This document shows positions 54,793 to 64,000 of a DNA stretch of 64,000 nt, piece after piece (position 1 is the first letter of the stretch; each line of letters starts with the position of its first letter). The stretch lies in contig PGYM01000003.1 of the NCBI GenBank assembly GCA_002839675.1, forward strand, positions 1 through 64,000. Reading direction: 5' to 3'. Under the pieces are notes generated by a model. It saw only the letters and a program-made list of their open reading frames with translations, was not told the DNA's origin and searched no databases. The DNA is from Methanomicrobiales archaeon HGW-Methanomicrobiales-1 (lineage in GTDB: Archaea; Halobacteriota; Methanomicrobia; Methanomicrobiales; Methanospirillaceae). A program made the position numbers and the translations under genes.

Positions 54793-56604
54793 CTATGCCA
54801 TCACTGCATAGGCGACAAGCGAGAGCAGGAATGCGAGCAGCAGCATGGCAAGCGAGAGCGGGGCGACAAATACGAGCATCGCATTGACCGTGCTTGCCAG
54901 CTGGGAAATCCGGTTCGAGCCAAAGACAACCACATGTTCGCAGTGCGCCGTGCTCGCGGCCACTTCAGCGGGTGACAGGTCGCTGATTGCGTCCCGGATG
55001 CTCTGCATGACGAATGGCAGGAACTCTGCAACCGGGACATGCATGCCGACAGGATTTTTCCCGGTTATCGTGTTGACGACATGGGAATCCGTTGTCATGA
55101 CTTCTGCATGATCGACAAGCGTAAGGATCTGCTCAACCAGCACCTCACGCACTCCCTGGGCCATGTTATTGCCATCGATGAGCACATAGGCAGTCCGCTG
55201 CCCGTCCACCTCCGTGATCAGTGCCTGGATTCCTAAGTCCCCGAATCCCTGCTCACGGCTGTAGGGCAGGGTCACGTGGGATACCCCCATGCTCAGGGGG
55301 AGGAGAGGAGCTTTGCTGCATATTTCCATTGCATTAAATGCCGCACGCTGGTACTCGGTTGCCGTCAGGGTTGCAAGAAGGATTGGCGACGAAAGATCGG
55401 TCATACAGTTGTGGCCGTCGACAAGGGCGACATGGGGGAACCAGCGGTGGCCTTCTGCCATGATCGTGGATCCAATGGAAAAATCCAGGTCCTCGGTCCG
55501 CTGTGGCGAGCGGGTGGTGACGAGCAGCACGGAGTCGCTGAACCGCTGGTAGAGCACCTGGACAGAACCTACCGTCAGGCGCCCGGATCTCCCTGCGGTC
55601 CCTGCATACGACAGGTCATTGCGCGATTTCCGTACCGCATCGATCACTTTGTTGATCTCGGATTCCGACACGAGATTGAAGTCATGGGTGGCGCACCCGT
55701 GAGGGACAAGCGTCTCTTCGGGGAAATTGTCATGCAATACTTTGGGCAGGTTTCCCCCGCCGATCTCGCCCATGGGGCCCGGGTGAAGGTTCGGCACGGT
55801 AAACAGGACCGGCGTTCCCTTTTCGCGCCGGAAGAAGAAATTTACCTGCGGGACAAAGATCTCTTCCCCAATCTCCCGGAAAAAGTCCTCCATTCCCTTC
55901 GAACCGTCGGTCATGTGGGCAATAAACGCGTTGATGAAAGCAAGGCCCCGTATTTTGAAGGCACGCTTGAGGGGGCGCTCTATCATCCAGATGAGGATCA
56001 CAAAACCCAGCCCGAAGACGAGGTGGAGGACCAGCGCTAAGATTGCAAATGAGGGGGTGAAGAGAAACATTCCCACCAGGATACCCACACCGCTCTGGGT
56101 GAGGGCAGGGAGGATCATTCTCGGTACCCGGTAATCAGCAATCGCAACAAGGACTAAAAGACGAAGACCGAAAATAAACCCGAGCGAGATTGCATAGAAG
56201 AGGGGAATGAAGGAAACTGAGGATAACAGTGCAGCAAGGGTGATGATCACGCCAAAGACCGTGCAGGTGAGCGCGAGAAGCCCGGACCGGTTCCAGGTCA
56301 TGGTCTTGCCACTGTACTCAATCATGGGCTTTGTCAGGAGCAGGGCCGCGATTGCGGGTATGCTGAACGCGAGAGTTCCGGAGAAGAGGAATTTTTCCGG
56401 CAGGAAGAACAGGTTGCTGCTCAGCACGGTCGGGAGGGTAAAGCCGATATTACTGGTGAACGGGAGGTTTAACCAGGAACGGGCACTGGCCCCATCGATG
56501 ATAAGGCCGAGGATAACGATGAGGAAAAAGGACCTGAGTGCAGAAGGAGCAGTGAAAATATACCGGGAGAGCTGCCCCAGTTTCACATCACTGTCCTGTC
56601 CCAT
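54793..56604 (-). CDS. DUF2070 membrane protein
   Basis: 603 residues: about seven N-terminal membrane helices (to about 215), a long soluble domain (about 230-560), and a pair of C-terminal helices. NLHPGPMGEIGGGNLP, VDGHNCM and DSHVVNTITGKNPVG are distinctive conserved parts with His/Asp/Glu that could be a metal site. I recognise it as archaeal DUF2070, function unknown. It overlaps the dph6 stop by one base. Confidence 0.83.
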   Translation of the reverse strand: MGQDSDVKLGQLSRYIFTAPSALRSFFLIVILGLIIDGASARSWLNLPFTSNIGFTLPTVLSSNLFFLPEKFLFSGTLAFSIPAIAALLLTKPMIEYSGKTMTWNRSGLLALTCTVFGVIITLAALLSSVSFIPLFYAISLGFIFGLRLLVLVAIADYRVPRMILPALTQSGVGILVGMFLFTPSFAILALVLHLVFGLGFVILIWMIERPLKRAFKIRGLAFINAFIAHMTDGSKGMEDFFREIGEEIFVPQVNFFFRREKGTPVLFTVPNLHPGPMGEIGGGNLPKVLHDNFPEETLVPHGCATHDFNLVSESEINKVIDAVRKSRNDLSYAGTAGRSGRLTVGSVQVLYQRFSDSVLLVTTRSPQRTEDLDFSIGSTIMAEGHRWFPHVALVDGHNCMTDLSSPILLATLTATEYQRAAFNAMEICSKAPLLPLSMGVSHVTLPYSREQGFGDLGIQALITEVDGQRTAYVLIDGNNMAQGVREVLVEQILTLVDHAEVMTTDSHVVNTITGKNPVGMHVPVAEFLPFVMQSIRDAISDLSPAEVAASTAHCEHVVVFGSNRISQLASTVNAMLVFVAPLSLAMLLLAFLLSLVAYAVMA

Positions 56605-57260
56605 CAGGAAAAACCCCCGAGCACCAGTTCATGCCGGTCGGGTAGCGACCGGATCTCTGAACTCGTGTAAGTGATCGGCCGGGAGAAGAATGGCGCATTG
56701 AGCGTGAGGCTCTCGTACTCCCCGCCTTCGCCGGCAAGATTGATCCGCCGGGCAGCAGCGACCCGTTTGAGCCGGCTGATGAGATCCTCGTTGAAATGCG
56801 CCCCGAGAAAACTCTCGTCAAGTCCTTCTGCGGCAGTGACAATGATCATGGCATCCATACGGGCCGCCACTTCCTTCAGCAGGAGTTCGGTATCCATGTG
56901 CCAGAGCGGCGTGAAAAGTTCAACGCCGAGTTTGTCGGTGATCGTCTTCACCCGGACTGCCTGGTATTCCGATGCAACCGCGCCGGCAATTACGCCCTCG
57001 ATATCCAGTGCGGCAAGCCCGGCTTCGAGATCTGCCAGTTCATCTTCCTTGCGCCCGTGGGTTGCGATCTCAATGTACTCCATACCGGCAACTTTTGCCA
57101 TAACCGGGACTGCATCGAGATTGGCTGAATGGAACATGTACGAGTCGCGGTTCTCGGGGCGGGCCGTCACCATGTACCGCACATCCTTTCCGCTGTCGAT
57201 GGCCTTCTGGCACGACAGGATCGAGTCTTTTCCCCCGGAAGTGAGTGCGGCCCAGCTCAT
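56604..57260 (-). CDS. dph6: Diphthine--ammonia ligase
   Basis: 218-residue ATP-dependent amidase of the PP-loop type (SGGKDS near residue 8) that completes the diphthamide modification of elongation factor 2. GAVASEYQAVRV, GLDESFLG and AGEGGEYESLTL are family landmarks. Second in a run pfkB-dph6-DUF2070. Confidence 0.88.
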   Translation of the reverse strand: MSWAALTSGGKDSILSCQKAIDSGKDVRYMVTARPENRDSYMFHSANLDAVPVMAKVAGMEYIEIATHGRKEDELADLEAGLAALDIEGVIAGAVASEYQAVRVKTITDKLGVELFTPLWHMDTELLLKEVAARMDAMIIVTAAEGLDESFLGAHFNEDLISRLKRVAAARRINLAGEGGEYESLTLNAPFFSRPITYTSSEIRSLPDRHELVLGGFS

Positions 57261-57262
57261 GA

Positions 57263-58162
57263 TTATACTCCTGTCTTTCCCGGCGTCTCAAGGGTACCGA
57301 AATGCTGCTGGTACCGCATCTTCATCGCGTTCCAGTCCGGCAGGTGCGTCTGGCAGCCAACGTGTTCGACCACGTACGATGCCGTGACCGTGCCGATCTT
57401 GCAGCACGTTACCGGGGTATACCCGCGTACGTATGCCGAGAGGAACCCGGCCCGGTACGCGTCTCCGGCACCGGTTGGATCGGCAAGCGTGACCGGGACT
57501 ACCGGCACGAAATGCTCCTTGCCTTTTGTATAAAGCGTGCTCCCGTCCCCGCTCATGGTGAAAATTGCCGTGTCCACCTGGCCGATCAGCGCTTCGCGGG
57601 TGATACCCAGCGTCCCGCACATCTGTTTTACCTCGTGCTGGTTGGCAAAGAGTACATCGATATTGGTGATGATCGTCTCGAGCTGTTCCCTGGAATAATA
57701 GAAAACATCCTGCCCGGGATCGAACGAGGCAAACTCGCTTCGCTCCGCAACCCGGCAGTTGAACGTTGGATCCGCCGTTGCCATGTGAACGAACGGGAGT
57801 GACGGCGCATCGGAAGTCGCGAATGCCTTTGAAGCCCCCCACTCGAAAAAGGTCATCTGGTCGCCGCAATCATCGGTGAACATAAACGCAGTCGGGGTAT
57901 GGGTGCCCGGCACCGCAAAGAACTGCTGACCGATGCCGAGTTTATGCATCCAGCGATCATAGTCGCTGCCGGTAAAATCATCGCCAATGCAGGAGACTAA
58001 GGTTACCTTCTCGCCCAGCATCGCGATACCTGCTGCAATATTTGCCGCACCGCCGCCGAAATAGATCTGCCGGTCAGAGATATGGGTCGAGCAGTTCTTT
58101 TCGGGCAGGTGGGCTACCCGGGATATATGATCGATAGCCGTGTGCCCGACAATATGGATCAT
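57263..58162 (-). CDS. PfkB-family sugar/nucleoside kinase
   Basis: 299 residues with [17 protein letters not shown] at the N-terminal signature and [13 protein letters not shown] as the anion hole/catalytic Asp. The family phosphorylates sugars, nucleosides or ADP-dependent substrates; the archaeal archetype at this size is an ATP-dependent nucleoside or sugar kinase, not identifiable further. Its ATG overlaps the DUF555 stop (ATGA). Confidence 0.88.
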   Translation of the reverse strand: MIHIVGHTAIDHISRVAHLPEKNCSTHISDRQIYFGGGAANIAAGIAMLGEKVTLVSCIGDDFTGSDYDRWMHKLGIGQQFFAVPGTHTPTAFMFTDDCGDQMTFFEWGASKAFATSDAPSLPFVHMATADPTFNCRVAERSEFASFDPGQDVFYYSREQLETIITNIDVLFANQHEVKQMCGTLGITREALIGQVDTAIFTMSGDGSTLYTKGKEHFVPVVPVTLADPTGAGDAYRAGFLSAYVRGYTPVTCCKIGTVTASYVVEHVGCQTHLPDWNAMKMRYQQHFGTLETPGKTGV

Positions 58163-58497
58163 TGTTCCTGCACGTCCAATAATTTTAAGGGAACATCCCG
58201 CAGGGCTTTTCCAATCGTCTGCTTGGCGATCCGGCCGGCATGTTCCGGTGTCTCGGCGCGGAAGACTTTCATCTCCAGCACGAGCCCGACAAGGGCGGTA
58301 TCTGCCACAACGATTGCGCTTGAGAGCGTCTCTTCGCAGTAGGGGCAGGCTAAAAATCCTGCTTCGACTTCAACGTACTTTGCCTGGGGATTCAGGCGTT
58401 TTCCCGCTTCACTGATGGCAATCCCGATCGCGTCATCCAGCGTCTTGACATCGCGAACGAGCCAAGCGGATTCAATTGTTACAAGATAATCTGGCAT
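58159..58497 (-). CDS. DUF555/UPF0212 family protein
   Basis: 112 residues beginning [22 protein letters not shown] near residue 52 could bind zinc. It is a conserved euryarchaeal family of unknown function. Overlaps the kinase gene and follows the nitroreductase gene by 13 bases. Confidence 0.85.
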   Translation of the reverse strand: MPDYLVTIESAWLVRDVKTLDDAIGIAISEAGKRLNPQAKYVEVEAGFLACPYCEETLSSAIVVADTALVGLVLEMKVFRAETPEHAGRIAKQTIGKALRDVPLKLLDVQEQ

Positions 58498-58510
58498 TTT
58501 TCCTCTCCAT

Positions 58511-59038
58511 TTACCACGTATTCAGGTGCACGTGCTCTCCTTCTGCCATGCGCCCGCTCAGTTGTGCCGGCGGGTGGCCTTTTCCTACGGCAAGCAGGGA
58601 GACCGGGCGGATGTGTGGGGGCAGCGAGAGTACGGTGCGTACTTCCTCGTCATCGAATGCGCCGGTCCAGCAGGACTGGAGTTTGCGTGCATGGGCGGCA
58701 AGCATCATGTACGTGCAGGCAATCGTTGCATCCTCAAGCCCGTACAGGATTCCCCGGTCCCCGTAGCGCGACATCCCCCGCACATAATTGGCACACACGA
58801 CAAAGATCGCGGGCGCTTTTTCGATATGCTCCTGGTCGAGCGCAGCTTCGGCCAGCATAGCTTTTGTCTCTTCATCCGTGACCACGACCACGTCCCAGGA
58901 CTCAAGATTCCCGGCACTCGGTGCGGTACCTGCACAGGTCACGAGATAATCGATCTCTTCCTGGGTCAGGGGCTCGTCACTGTACTCGCGCACCGACGAA
59001 CGGCTGGTTAAAAATCCTAAAAATTCAGAGGAGTCCAT
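58511..59038 (-). CDS. Nitroreductase-family flavoprotein
   Basis: 175 residues. [10 protein letters not shown] and [11 protein letters not shown] are the FMN-binding segments, and [12 protein letters not shown] the second. The start is [10 protein letters not shown] at 59038; the open frame upstream is basic and lies over the next gene. It overlaps the preceding 119-residue protein by 14 bases. Confidence 0.85.
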   Translation of the reverse strand: MDSSEFLGFLTSRSSVREYSDEPLTQEEIDYLVTCAGTAPSAGNLESWDVVVVTDEETKAMLAEAALDQEHIEKAPAIFVVCANYVRGMSRYGDRGILYGLEDATIACTYMMLAAHARKLQSCWTGAFDDEEVRTVLSLPPHIRPVSLLAVGKGHPPAQLSGRMAEGEHVHLNTW

Positions 59039-59381
59039 GTTCTGAAAGTACCTGCCATGCTTCCTGCGCAGGCGTAGTGGATGAGCTGATTGCAGCGGCA
59101 ACCTTCTGCGATGCCTGGTCGAACTCGTTGCTCTCAACCAGCGAGATCGCTTCCGAGAGCGCATTGATCGCTTTTTGGAATTCGCTCTGCCCGGTGCTCT
59201 TGAAGGCAAACTGGAGCTCGTTACGGACCTGGTCCATCATCATGATGAGCATCCGTTTTCCCCCGGCCCGCTCCTGTTCTGAGAACCCGGTCAGTGCGAT
59301 ACTTAACTGGGATATAATAATCAGTTCGGATTTTGCCTTTTCACCGAACTGGTAACTTCTGACTGCAGTCTTGAGATCCAT
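59025..59381 (-). CDS. Small helical protein, unknown
   Basis: 118 residues from MDLKTAVRSY (an ATG three codons upstream is also possible). It is all-helical by composition, with the hydrophobic IIISQLSIALTG near the start and a QFAFKSTGQSEFQKAINAL segment. No motif known to me. Co-directional with and overlapping the nitroreductase gene. Confidence 0.65.
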   Translation of the reverse strand: MDLKTAVRSYQFGEKAKSELIIISQLSIALTGFSEQERAGGKRMLIMMMDQVRNELQFAFKSTGQSEFQKAINALSEAISLVESNEFDQASQKVAAAISSSTTPAQEAWQVLSEHGLL

Positions 59382-59504
59382 ACTCACCATAGTTGTTATG
59401 GATAAAAGATAGTTATCCTTGACGGAATAGATCGCAAAAAATCAATTCAAAAAACCAGGGTGGGTGGATCTTTTTTATCCACCCGGCACGGGCGTATTGT
59501 TATA

Positions 59505-59831
59505 TTACCGTGCAGATTTTGCCTTTGCACCGAGCGCGGACACCTTGGGCCGGGCCATGCGCCTGCGGATCATCGGGTTTGCCGTTGACTCGTTCAAACC
59601 GGAGCCGCCGGACCTGTCGCCCCTGCTGCCTCCGCGCCTGCCGCCGCCACGCTTGCCGCCGCGTCCCTGCATTGCTTCTGCCATGGCGTCGACCTGCTTG
59701 ACGTTTGCGCCTGCCTTGAATCGCTGGTTCGGGCCGGGAGTCTTTGCCTGTCCTTCCTTCTTCGGGACGAGCCTGATCTTACCTTTTACTCCCTTAATCT
59801 GTGCCCATATTGTTGTTCCTGTCTTGCCCAT
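59505..59831 (-). CDS. DUF5350-like protein with RGG-rich tail
   Basis: 108 residues. The first ~45 (MGKTGTTIWAQIKGVKGKI) resemble the small methanogen family DUF5350. A glycine/arginine-rich stretch follows (GRGGKRGGGRRGG, then SRGDRSGGSG), and a basic tail ends it. RGG sequences commonly bind RNA. Predicted cytoplasmic and very basic (many Lys/Arg). The gene has a GGAG ribosome binding site and precedes nothing else on its strand closely. Confidence 0.7.
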   Translation of the reverse strand: MGKTGTTIWAQIKGVKGKIRLVPKKEGQAKTPGPNQRFKAGANVKQVDAMAEAMQGRGGKRGGGRRGGSRGDRSGGSGLNESTANPMIRRRMARPKVSALGAKAKSAR

Positions 59832-59914
59832 AATTAAACTCCTTATCTAATTCTGTCCCACCACTCATAAATGTTCGCGCCTGCATCCGGGCGTGCAGGG
59901 AAAAAAAGAGAGGA

Positions 59915-61771
59915 TTATTCTTTCCTGCCGGCAACTGCCGCATCGATCTCTTTTCGTAAGATCTCGCTGACCCGCTTGCCGTCAACCGAGCCCCGGACCT
60001 CTTCCATCACGAGTCCCATGAGCGGTCCCAGTGCGGCCTTTCCCTTTTCCTTAACAAAGTCCGAACGGGTGGCGATGATCTTTCTTACGACGGTCTCGAG
60101 TTCTGCGCGCGAGATCGCAGGCGCGAGCTGGGCGAGGGCAGCATCCACGGTACTTCCGGCAGCGATACTGCGGAGAAGATCGGGGATTGCTTCCTTTGCT
60201 GCACGCCCGGTCTCCACGGCATGCCAGATCGCGAGATAACTCTCATCGGTTACCGCACGCACATCAACGCCTTCGCGCCGGAGTTCGGTTGCGGTGGAGA
60301 GGATGGTGAATGCCGCAAGCTTGGGCTTGATCTTTTCGCTGACTGCCCGTTCAAACAGCGGCAGCTTGTCAGATGCCGCCAGCTGGAGCGCGTAATTCAG
60401 GTCAATCGCATAGTCCTTTGCGTACCGCTCGGCCTTGTGCGTGAGCAGTTCCGGCACGGTGACTGCCTTCCAGCGTTCTTCCCCGATCACGACCGGCAGG
60501 ACATCCGTCTCCGGGTACATCCTCGCTGCGCCGGGCAGCGGGCGCATGTACGCGGTGCTGCCTTCTTCCAGCATCTTCCGCGTCTCTTCCGGTACCGGAG
60601 AATCAGAGAGTGCCATGCCGGCCCGGATGACGACCTGGCTGAGGGCACAGGCCGCCTGCTTCTCGTTAGCTCCCGAGACAATGATCACGCAGTCCCCTGC
60701 CTCCGCGTGCATGTGGCTGCGCAGCATCGCGACTTCCTCTTCCGTCACACCGTATGCAGGCAGCTCATCGGTGTGGAAGATTCCCCCCACCCCGCATTTC
60801 TTGGCATAGTCCGACATCTCACTGCCGAGACGGCGGCCCGGCTGGATCTCGCGACCCACGATCCCGGCAAATCCTTTGAGCGTGATCGCAGAGATCCGCT
60901 TGGCCTTTTTCAGGACCGTTGATTTCGTGTCTTTGAAGAGTCCGGTCACGTCCTGTGCCGTCGCATGGGCAACCGATGCACCCTTCGCCCGCAGTTCATC
61001 GCGGATCGCAAGCAGTGCCTGCTGGCGCTGGACCTCGCGTTTCACGACTTCTGCAATCAGGTCGAGTTCCTGCACGCCTTTGATCTCAACCCGGGCACCG
61101 CTTGCAATCGAGATATTCACGTCCTGCCGGATCGTGCCGATCCCGCGCTTGACTTTTCCGGTGGAGCGCAGCACCATGCCGATATACTCGGCCATCTTCT
61201 GCACCTCTTCGGGTGTGTGCATGCAGGGCGAGGTGGTGATCTCGATCAAGGGGATGCCCAGCCGGTCGAGCGAGAAGTGATCGTCTTTTACCCGCTGCGC
61301 CGCTTCTTCTTCAAGGCAGATGGTCTCGATCTCCCCGCCGTTCGGGAGGATTCCTTTTACCGCGACAAGACCCGTGCGCTGGAACCCGCTCGTGTTCGAG
61401 CCGTCAATGACCAGCTTGCGCATCGTGTGGATCTGCGGGATGGGGGTCATACCAAACATCTTGCCGATCGTCAGGCAGACCGAGAGTGCCTCATCATTGA
61501 GCGGTGCCGGGGGTTCCTCATCATTCTCGACAAGACACGTGGTATCGTACGTAGAGTACAGGAACTTCCGGTCGCGTTTCATCTCTTCCTTAGCTGCCCG
61601 GTCGATCTCGCCCATCTCGCTCTCGGTTGCCCGGAGGTAGCGGAAGAATTCCCCGCTGTGTTCGGTAACTTCGCGGAGCAGGGTCGGGCAGTGACAGAAG
61701 AGTTTCTCCTTAGTATCCAGCTGCTGGTGGATCTCGATGCCCGCAACCAGTCCCAGCGCCTTATAATCCAT
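59915..61771 (-). CDS. gatE: Glutamyl-tRNA(Gln) amidotransferase subunit E
   Basis: 618 residues; the archaeal subunit that activates Glu-tRNA(Gln) for amidation. GLVAGIEIHQQLDTKEKLFCHC and DGSNTSGFQRTGLVA are diagnostic, an AspRS-like insertion lies at about 260-380, and a YqeY tail ends it. Its start overlaps the gatD end by 11 bases. Confidence 0.95.
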   Translation of the reverse strand: MDYKALGLVAGIEIHQQLDTKEKLFCHCPTLLREVTEHSGEFFRYLRATESEMGEIDRAAKEEMKRDRKFLYSTYDTTCLVENDEEPPAPLNDEALSVCLTIGKMFGMTPIPQIHTMRKLVIDGSNTSGFQRTGLVAVKGILPNGGEIETICLEEEAAQRVKDDHFSLDRLGIPLIEITTSPCMHTPEEVQKMAEYIGMVLRSTGKVKRGIGTIRQDVNISIASGARVEIKGVQELDLIAEVVKREVQRQQALLAIRDELRAKGASVAHATAQDVTGLFKDTKSTVLKKAKRISAITLKGFAGIVGREIQPGRRLGSEMSDYAKKCGVGGIFHTDELPAYGVTEEEVAMLRSHMHAEAGDCVIIVSGANEKQAACALSQVVIRAGMALSDSPVPEETRKMLEEGSTAYMRPLPGAARMYPETDVLPVVIGEERWKAVTVPELLTHKAERYAKDYAIDLNYALQLAASDKLPLFERAVSEKIKPKLAAFTILSTATELRREGVDVRAVTDESYLAIWHAVETGRAAKEAIPDLLRSIAAGSTVDAALAQLAPAISRAELETVVRKIIATRSDFVKEKGKAALGPLMGLVMEEVRGSVDGKRVSEILRKEIDAAVAGRKE

Positions 61772-62987
61772 GAGCAGACCTCCGGTTCAGTTCGCCTTTG
61801 CAATCGCTCTGCATCATCGCCGCCGCTTTTGTCCTGTCTTTCTCGTTGCCCAGCACCCACATCATCTTCACGAGCGCCACTTCGGGAAGCATGTCGCCGC
61901 CTTCGATGACTCCCGCGTTGAGAAGGTCGCGCCCGGTATCATAGACCCGGTCGCAGACCCGGCCATGCATGCACTGCGAGGTCATGACAACGAGCGTGCC
62001 CGCCTCGATGAGCTTCTTTATGGCCGGGATGAGCAGCGTGCTGACATGCCCGAGACCGGTGCCCGAGAGCACGAGGCCCTTGTAGCCGGCATAGGCGTTG
62101 ATCAGGTCCGGTGACATGCCCGGGTAGAACTGCAGAAGTGCGCAGTGCGGTTCGAGCTGGTCGCGGAGTGCGAGTTTACAACTGCCGCGCCGGACTGCAT
62201 CCGGTGTAAGTGTTACGGTGCGGGACGGGTACGCAACCGAGCCGATGGCCGGAAGGCCCACGCTCTGGAACGCGTCGCGGCGTGAGGTGTGCATCTTTCG
62301 TACTCGTGTACCCCTATGGATGGCGCAGGTGTCGTCGTTGGTGGTTGCGTGCATGACGACTGCAACTTCGCCCAGTTCACTGGTTGCTGCAGCAGCGGCA
62401 CAGATTGCGTTCATCGCATTGTCGCTGGACGGCCGGTCCGCGGAACGCTGCGAGCCGACAAAGATGATCGGGACGGGCGTGTCGAGCATGAAACTGATCG
62501 CAGCCGCACTGTAGGCCATCGTGTCGGTGCCGTGCGTGACGATGATACCAGCTGCGCCGTTTTTGATCTCCGCATGGATCGCCCGGGCAAGTTCCTGCCA
62601 GATCGCCGGTGTCATATTCTCTGAGAGGATTGCGGCGAGCGGGAGCGTGCGGTAATTGGCAATCTGCGCAAGTTCGGGGATCGCGGTCAGGATATCGCTC
62701 GCATCGAACTGGCTGGAGACCGAGCCGGTCCGGTAATCGATCCGGCTCGCAATCGTTCCGCCGGTCGAGATGATCGAAAGTTCCGGCAGTCCTTCGGTTT
62801 TTTTCACTTCGCGGGATCGCGGGGGTGTCGGGACTGCCTGTTCAATGCAGGTGCAGGATACCGGCGGCACCCCGATATTGTAGCCCGAGCTGAGCTTGAC
62901 TACAGCCATGCCGTCCCGGCTCGTGATGAAGATCCCCTTGTGGGTCTTGCCCCCGTATTCGCAGGACACGAGATCGCCGGATTTCAT
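61761..62987 (-). CDS. gatD: Glutamyl-tRNA(Gln) amidotransferase subunit D
   Basis: 408 residues of L-asparaginase type that release ammonia from glutamine for GatE. STGGTIASR and THGTDTMAYSAAAI carry the catalytic Thr residues and SGTGLGHVS follows. A short N-terminal domain of about 75 residues precedes. It starts eight bases after the argH stop. Confidence 0.95.
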   Translation of the reverse strand: MKSGDLVSCEYGGKTHKGIFITSRDGMAVVKLSSGYNIGVPPVSCTCIEQAVPTPPRSREVKKTEGLPELSIISTGGTIASRIDYRTGSVSSQFDASDILTAIPELAQIANYRTLPLAAILSENMTPAIWQELARAIHAEIKNGAAGIIVTHGTDTMAYSAAAISFMLDTPVPIIFVGSQRSADRPSSDNAMNAICAAAAATSELGEVAVVMHATTNDDTCAIHRGTRVRKMHTSRRDAFQSVGLPAIGSVAYPSRTVTLTPDAVRRGSCKLALRDQLEPHCALLQFYPGMSPDLINAYAGYKGLVLSGTGLGHVSTLLIPAIKKLIEAGTLVVMTSQCMHGRVCDRVYDTGRDLLNAGVIEGGDMLPEVALVKMMWVLGNEKDRTKAAAMMQSDCKGELNRRSAHGL

Positions 62988-62995
62988 TGCGTTGG

Positions 62996-64000
62996 TTATG
63001 CTACCAGCCTCCGGGCATCCCTGATGAGCTCGTCCTTTGCTGTTGCCAGTTTTGCCAGCCGTTCGTCGATCAGTGCGGAATCCTTATCGAGTTGTTTCCG
63101 GCGTTCATCGAGAGCAATCTTTGTTGCAAACGGTGCCGGGCCCCCGGGCGCTTTTCGCAGCGCAACCGAGTGGACCGGATCGAGCGCCTCATCGATCTTC
63201 TGCTGGGTGAGCCCTTTCGCGGAAAGCGAGATGCCGGCATCGAGTTCTTTTGCCGCCTCATCCAGCGTTGCCAGCGAGAGGCTGCCCTTCTGCACGGCCC
63301 GGCCAACAATATTGTGGGCGGTGCGGAACGGCAGGCCATAGTTCCTCACCAGCGTGTCGGCCAGTTCGGTTGCGGTGGAAAATCCCTTGCCCGCTTCCTC
63401 CTTCATCCGCTCCGTATCGAACGTTGCGCTCGCGAGCATATCGACGAGCAGCCGCACGCAGACTTTCGCGTCATGCATGGCCCGCCAGATATTGGGCGTG
63501 AGTTCCTGGAGGTCGCGGTTGTAACTCATGGGCAGTCCCTTGACGGTCATCATGGCGGCTGAGTACGCGCCAAAGACCGAGCCGCTCTTTCCCCGCATGA
63601 TCTCGGCGGTATCCGGGTTCTTCTTCTGGGGCATAATGGATGAGGTTGAACAGAAGGCATCGTCGAGCGAGACGAACTTCACAAACGAGGTGCTCCAGAT
63701 GATCAGTTCCTCGCAGAGCCGGCTCGTGTTGGCCATCAGGATCGAGAGATCGGCAAGCACTTCGAGCGCAAAGTCCCGCCCGGCCACTGCGTCCATCGTG
63801 TTGGTGACAAGGCCGTCGAACCCGAGCAGGCGTGCGGTGAGTTCGCGGTTGATGGGATAGCCGGTGGAGGCAAAGGCTGCTGCGCCGAGCGGGGAGAGGT
63901 TCACCCGCACGTACGCATCTTTGAGCCGGTCGAAATCCCGGGAGTACATCTGCTCGTAAGCGAGCAGGTGGTGGGCAAGGGTGGTGGGCTGGGCATGCTG
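62996..64000 (-). CDS. argH: Argininosuccinate lyase, partial at window edge
   Basis: About 334 C-terminal residues are visible; the start lies beyond the right edge. Cleaves argininosuccinate to arginine and fumarate. SSIMPQKKNPD is the family signature (GSSxMPxKxNP), and the edge sequence AQPTTLAHHLLAYEQM confirms that the frame continues. There is no internal start to prefer. Confidence 0.93.
   Translation of the reverse strand, partial: QHAQPTTLAHHLLAYEQMYSRDFDRLKDAYVRVNLSPLGAAAFASTGYPINRELTARLLGFDGLVTNTMDAVAGRDFALEVLADLSILMANTSRLCEELIIWSTSFVKFVSLDDAFCSTSSIMPQKKNPDTAEIMRGKSGSVFGAYSAAMMTVKGLPMSYNRDLQELTPNIWRAMHDAKVCVRLLVDMLASATFDTERMKEEAGKGFSTATELADTLVRNYGLPFRTAHNIVGRAVQKGSLSLATLDEAAKELDAGISLSAKGLTQQKIDEALDPVHSVALRKAPGGPAPFATKIALDERRKQLDKDSALIDERLAKLATAKDELIRDARRLVA

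Noticed and set aside
60965-61909. 314-codon plus-strand frame
   Set aside because: Antisense to gatE/gatD, which are unmistakable.

Overview
The window reads as chromosome of a methanogenic archaeon of the order Methanomicrobiales, most like Methanoregula and its relatives. Support comes from mch, a methanogenesis marker 12 homologue, porCDAB, archaeal ribosomal proteins and EF-1alpha, an Orc1/Cdc6 initiator, CetZ, GatDE, and several small families I know mainly from methanogens (DUF5806, DUF5350, DUF3821, DUF2070). Genus placement is inference. The last gene, argH, runs off the right edge.

Layout. 0.3-8.8 kb holds core energy and information genes: tRNA-Val, porCDAB, methanogenesis marker 12, a sugar epimerase, apgM, an orc1/cdc6 gene with a possible origin beside it, and mch. 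9-15.9 kb holds an archaellin-like lipoprotein, a CDF metal transporter, an operon of MarC, a small membrane protein, a nitrilase, threonine synthase and a membrane protein, and the rpl7ae-rps28e-rpl24e-ndk operon. 16-25.3 kb carries surface glycosylation genes (FAD enzyme, GT2, flippase-like protein, a YYY/DUF2298 protein, an Agl23-type GT-C protein) around a cetZ gene paired with a membrane-anchored helical protein. 25.3-34.4 kb has rps10-tuf, cobalamin lower-ligand genes cobS-cobZ and cobT, GMP synthase subunit A, a DUF3821 surface protein, a nitroreductase, an Hps-RraA fusion and an ACT-domain protein. 34.4-45.2 kb has two PaaK-type CoA ligases, a solo cas1 with no CRISPR array, acylphosphatase, a 1185-residue helical-repeat protein, glmM, mobB and a DUF5806 protein.

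45.2-51.1 kb is different: AT-rich and almost empty of genes. It contains only a Xer-type tyrosine recombinase and a small unknown basic protein. The second gene is preceded by an array of ATCCAAT-containing repeats, and the interval holds several strong hairpins. It ends at tRNA-Gln. I see this as the least explained part of the window, possibly a dif or terminus zone, a segregation locus, or an old integrated element.

51.4-64 kb returns to dense coding: a winged-helix regulator opposite a DUF3795 protein, a two-helix potassium channel, an N-terminally truncated TnpB-like protein, then a leftward series of DUF2070, dph6, a PfkB kinase, DUF555, a nitroreductase, a DUF5350/RGG protein, gatE, gatD and argH. 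Several genes there overlap by 1-14 bases, suggesting translational coupling.

The main candidates for undescribed biology are the solo Cas1 whose catalytic Glu position appears to be His and its large helical neighbour, the repeat array upstream of the small basic protein, and a hairpin that covers the ribosome binding site of mch.
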